DNA of 64,000 bases from Schistosoma haematobium. Lineage: Eukaryota; Platyhelminthes; Trematoda; Strigeidida; Schistosomatidae. This document shows positions 59,483 through 64,000 of the stretch, piece by piece (the stretch's first letter is position 1; the number at the start of each line of letters is the position of its first letter). The stretch is from contig NC_067196.1 of assembly GCF_000699445.3 (NCBI RefSeq), positions 30,772,616 through 30,836,615 of the forward strand. The letters run 5' to 3'. The position numbers were made by a program, and so were the translations under genes. Below the pieces are notes generated by a model. It saw only the letters and a list, made by a program, of their open reading frames with translations. It did not search any database and was not told where the DNA came from.

Positions 59483-62400
59483 TCAAATATTTTGAATCTA
59501 TCAAGAAAAAAAGCTGAACATCTCAAATTTTTCCTAAGAATAAAATCCAATAAATTCTAATGGAATTATTTATGTCTAATTAGAAAACTAAAATGTAAGT
59601 CATCAATGTACTTTGGTAATTTTTTTTCTTACAGTTAAACTGATGTTGACCACCAGATAACGGATATTGATTTGCATGACTATGAAAAGTTCATAATTGT
59701 CCTTAAACTCTTGTTATTCTTGTGAAATAGAAAAAAATACGTATATCATAGAATAGTAGATCTTTTTTTCTAATTGAAAACTTATAAGAGCAAATAAATA
59801 GAAAAGAAAAGCCATGAACCAAATGATTTAATGCTAAAAAATGAGCATACACTTCTAATTTACAAGTTGAATTAATTTCAACTGATTATTTATGTTTTAT
59901 TTTAATCTGTTAATCCATACAACAATTATAGATAGCGTCCAATATTGATATGAATCCGTGACGAAAGAGTCATTTATATACTAAAATAATCTATACAAAT
60001 CTCTAAACTAAATTATAATAATCTAATTGCTGATAACCAGCTTGAAGAGATGAATTACTGTGATTAAAATGAAAAATCTTAACCAGTGAAGTTTGACCAT
60101 GTCAAGATTAGCGTAGTTCCCGAACAATAGCATTAAATTATTGTTGTGCTCTAAAATCACAAACCGATTCCATTAGATGAAAACTTGTTGGTTTACAGAT
60201 AACATACTCGTCATGTCTTCAATTTAATCCCTAGCCAGTTTATGCTTATTTGTATCATTGACCATAACCAAATAGCGACAATATCAAAATTCCAAAACAA
60301 TGGGAAGCGATTTCTAGTCGTTCCTCAAGTAAGAAGTTAATACACAGATACAGAATAAATCACGAACAATAAACTACTGGTAGTGAACAAAGTGAGATAG
60401 AAATTAAACAGACATTCAAAGCAAAAAAACAGCCTGAAAAATCGAAACTCTACTGTGAACGTCTGAAGTCAAAGCAACAGAATTTGAGGATAGATATTTT
60501 GTTACTGTTAGGAGATTCTGCATCTTACTACATTCTGTTCCTACGTTAATCATTATTAAATCAAGGATTACAATTGGTGAACATCTGAAACCTCATTAAA
60601 TAGCTTACGCTCAAATTTTACCACAGATGACCTCTACGGAAAATATACAAGTTATCCGATATCTTGTTTATTCATTTATTAACTCAACTGCGTTATCTTG
60701 CAGCCCATTGATTCCAAATACTTCTAAGCTGTCCAAGAAATGAAAGACTATTAAACGCTAATCAAACCTTACCTATTCATTCCAAGACTTTATTAATGAT
60801 TCATCCACTTGTAACCCTTTAATTGCTTATACCCACGTTATTTATTTTCGGATTTGAATATAAATCAAATACAAAAAACTGTCTGTACTGAATATGTATG
60901 CGAGAAATTCTTAGTTTTTTATTCATAAGATTCATAAAGTTCTTTGTGGAATATACAAAATCATATCTTCTTACTTTAAATTTTCAAATAAGTCCCTCCT
61001 GGCTCCTCTAGGTCCTCTTTTGTAAACCTCCAGTCCGGTTTGGTCTTATCCATATACGGCAGCACACCAAACATGAGTCTAGAGTGAAATCTTGACCGAC
61101 CTAAATACTAGTGACGGACTACATCGGAAAGTAATTAAGAGTCGACCGAAGTCTATTCCTATACTCCACTTTAGTCGTCCCAGCCCTCTGGTTAACGATC
61201 ATAAAATTTATCATAACTTTTATGAATGTGCTTGGAGCATTAATTAGGATATGATAACAGCACAAAAACCACTAGACTCAAAAGTTGGTTGATCTATTTA
61301 TGGAACGGAGGATTACATTATACTTGACCTAGTAAATAAATAATGACTTTAAAAAATATGCTATAATAACGTCCTAATCAAACGAATTCACAAAAAAGCA
61401 AGTTCAAACTAACTAGCAGTGATACCCTCACAAAGAAGTTTAAATTGATGATATCTTGGATAATACGTTTTTAACTATCTAAAGAGTTAACTGTCAAAAA
61501 TAACATTTCTAGTTTCAAATAAAGCTTGCGAATATCAAGTCCGTATTTTAGCAAGAGTTAGAATGACGTGGGTAACATAGGTATAATCCTAGATTTGTTC
61601 AAACCTCTGAGCTATTTGTTATCTAAATGTGTAAATATTACAATACATTTTTCTGATTAAGTTTTGCTCTAACCAACTGTATATGATAACCTTCGAATGT
61701 ATTTATATGCTTTATTAAAAGCTTATAAAATAATGTGAAGCTAAATACCTTAAAATTTAAAAGTAGCCATCATCATGATGACTACATTTACCTTCACCGA
61801 TCTATAAGAAAAACAATTAACGATTATATCAGAGTTTATGCATAAAATATTACAGGAGTAAAACTGGTTACACTTAGGTCAGTGAAGAAAGATGAATGAC
61901 AGCCAAATACCATTGAAAATTATCTCACATATTTGCTCCAAATATTTAACTTAATAAGATGAGAAATCTATTGTACTATTCAATATTTTTAATAATTATT
62001 ATTCAAGATTGATGAGCTTAATTGTGATAACAATACATACCTTTTAATTTTAATTGTTACCTTTTACTCTTTACTTGTTTCATATTCTTTTAATATTCTT
62101 CAAGTAGACAATTACCTTTCATCGATGATCTTTCCTCACTTTTCCGCTTCATACCTATCCTACAATCTACTGTGTGGTATCTTTGTGATACCCTAAGACA
62201 CTTTCGATTGCTTTTTCAGTGATGCAATATTCATTTATTTAATGATGAAATTAAGGTATGCCAATTAATTGTAAATACAGTTGTACCTTAGTAAATGATA
62301 ATAACGATAAAAAAGTACCATGAATTGTCTTAATTTCCTTCTTGATAAAAAGCAACAAAAATGAATAAGTTTATCTTAAATATTAAACTGATATTCTACA

Positions 62401-64000
62401 GTATTAATAGCTTTACTATTACTACTGGACCATTAGACAGTATAGATTCAGATATTGGTTACTTACGAAACGTCCCCTAAAACAGCTAACCGATGAAGAG
62501 TGTAGAGTTATAGCAAATTACTGAAATTACATGTAAGGACAATGAAATTGCTTGCTAGCATCAATATCATCAAGAATGACAACGACAGTTTTATATACAG
62601 CACAAGGAATACATTGGTCAATACTCTGTATATTAGAAATTGTAATGTAGAGGTTACGACGATATAAAGATTATTCTCAAAACGACTACCTAAAATATGC
62701 GATTAATCTAATGTTTTGAACTCAATTTACTATGAGATATATTTCATACATGCGAAACTTAGCTTGATTGGGGAATGGAATCTAAGAAAACAAGGTGTAT
62801 TAAGAACTTGAGTAGTTCTGTTGAAACAAATTATGAAAAGAACATTTGATGTTATTCAGTCTAATATAATGACACTAGGTCTATATTGTGCTTAACTTCT
62901 TGAGAATATTTAGAAAATTGAACTATAATTAGAAAGATAATAAATCATTTAAGTCAAATAACTGACAAACCGTAAATTTCACAAATAAATATTAATCTTG
63001 ATTAAAAGATTTATTGATAGTAGTACAGTAGATTTAAAGAAAAAATAATAGATAGACTGAGAAACCACAAGGCAGATAAATACAGAAATATTTATGCATG
63101 TGAAATTGAAACCTTAATAGTAATAATAATAATAGTTATTATAGATTAACGCGTAAAATATTAAGTGAATCAGAATATTATTAAGCGTATCAGTATCATA
63201 CGTACGAGACTTTAATCTATGTTAAAAAGATCATTTATTACGTTAATTTGAAAGTTTTTATACGGAACGGGATGAAAGTTAATCGTCTAAACATTTACAT
63301 AGGAAAATAGTTAAGAATACAGTAAAGAGAAGGAGCGCTATATTGTGAGCGATAGAGTGTGTATCAATGGGAAATAAAAATAACTAGTGATAGCAAATAT
63401 ATATGTGCAAATATATATATTCCAAACAACCTATAATTTTACAGAATTGCAAAAGAATGAGTTAATCTAGTAAAAATATCAGAAAGAGAGAAGCAAAGAA
63501 ATCGACAAAAAATGTGATAGACTGAATGGATAACAGAAAATAATTATTGGTAAATTAATGTTTCAAAACAAAACACAAATGATGAACTGGAGTTTCAAAT
63601 TTTGTGAACCGGTAGATAAAACTGTACATGGGATTGTGATTGAATCTGAAATGAAGTCTCATTTTGCATATTTTTTTAAATAACAGGTGTAGGGAAGCAG
63701 TCATTAAAACTGCATACCAAGTTTGACATCAGTATAGTAAAAACGGGACGCATAAAATAAATGAAATATATAAAGCCAATGAACTGGTTCTATAAGGTTT
63801 GAAGTTATTTTTCCATTTTTTGTTCATGTTACATTACTGAAATATAAGTGATAGTTTACCATGAGCTATCTGTATATTTATTGCAACGATTTCTAATAAG
63901 GTATCACAAACGCAACGACTTCATAACAAGATCAGCGATTGGGCGAAAATGTAGTGTTGATCCACGTATTCGTTTCAGTCGGACACCACGCAGGTGAACG
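59483..64000. other. AT-rich DNA, largely unrecognised
   Basis: 60990-61200 is distinctly less AT-rich (ctcctctaggtcctcttttg, cgtcccagccctctgg) and may be part of an unidentified repeat. No ORF, SINE or retroelement motif was found in the remainder. Confidence 0.45.

Overview
The window is AT-rich, intron-bearing animal DNA that I assign to a blood fluke (genus Schistosoma, species not resolved). Three things support this. There are many copies of an RTE-clade (SR2-like) non-LTR retrotransposon with a TAAG-type 3' tail. There are tRNA-derived SINEs that contain hammerhead ribozymes, including the classical schistosome Sm-alpha type. There are also fragments of a Penelope-like element. No bacterial-style genes, operons, CRISPR arrays or real tRNA/rRNA genes were seen.

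Layout. 1-10.5 kb: mostly unrecognised AT-rich DNA, a 3'-truncated RTE copy fused to a SINE tail (4.1-5.7 kb, minus), a head-to-head SINE pair (6.2-6.5 kb), two solitary RTE 5' units (7.2 and 8.4 kb), a reverse-transcriptase scrap (9.3 kb) and three exon-like ORFs (3.5, 7.6 and 7.9-8.2 kb). 10.5-32.9 kb: a 5'-truncated RTE (10.5-11.3 kb), then a dense series of SINEs, most of them inverted pairs, with Penelope-like remnants, a 175-bp-arm inverted repeat (17.3-18.0 kb), a possible signal-peptide exon (20.2-20.5 kb, minus) and a duplicated unidentified repeat (18.3-18.8 and 32.2-32.9 kb). 33.9-36.8 kb: the longest RTE copy (plus), dead in many places. 38.6-50.6 kb: RTE 3' ends, two more SINE loci, microsatellites and a repeat-like GC-richer block. 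51.3-52.05 kb: 251 perfect ATG repeats. 52.46-53.19 kb: an RTE insertion with inverted 5' part and an 11-bp target duplication. 55.05-57.0 kb: an old RTE copy (minus). 57.85-58.19 kb: an LTR-like segment. The rest is AT-rich DNA in which I recognise nothing.

How it works together. The window is a record of retrotransposition more than a gene region. The most striking signal is that the hammerhead SINEs are repeatedly arranged as inverted pairs with the 3' tail facing outward on both sides. Breakpoints differ each time, and at least one pair is flanked by a single target-site duplication. This points to an insertion route that primes at both sides of the target break, a geometry also reported for hammerhead-carrying Penelope-like elements. 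Separately, RTE copies 30 kb apart share blocks of complete or near-complete identity inside otherwise diverged sequence, together with shared inactivating changes. That suggests gene conversion, or mobilisation of an already dead lineage. Evidence for host coding sequence is limited to a few exon-like ORFs with good splice sites.
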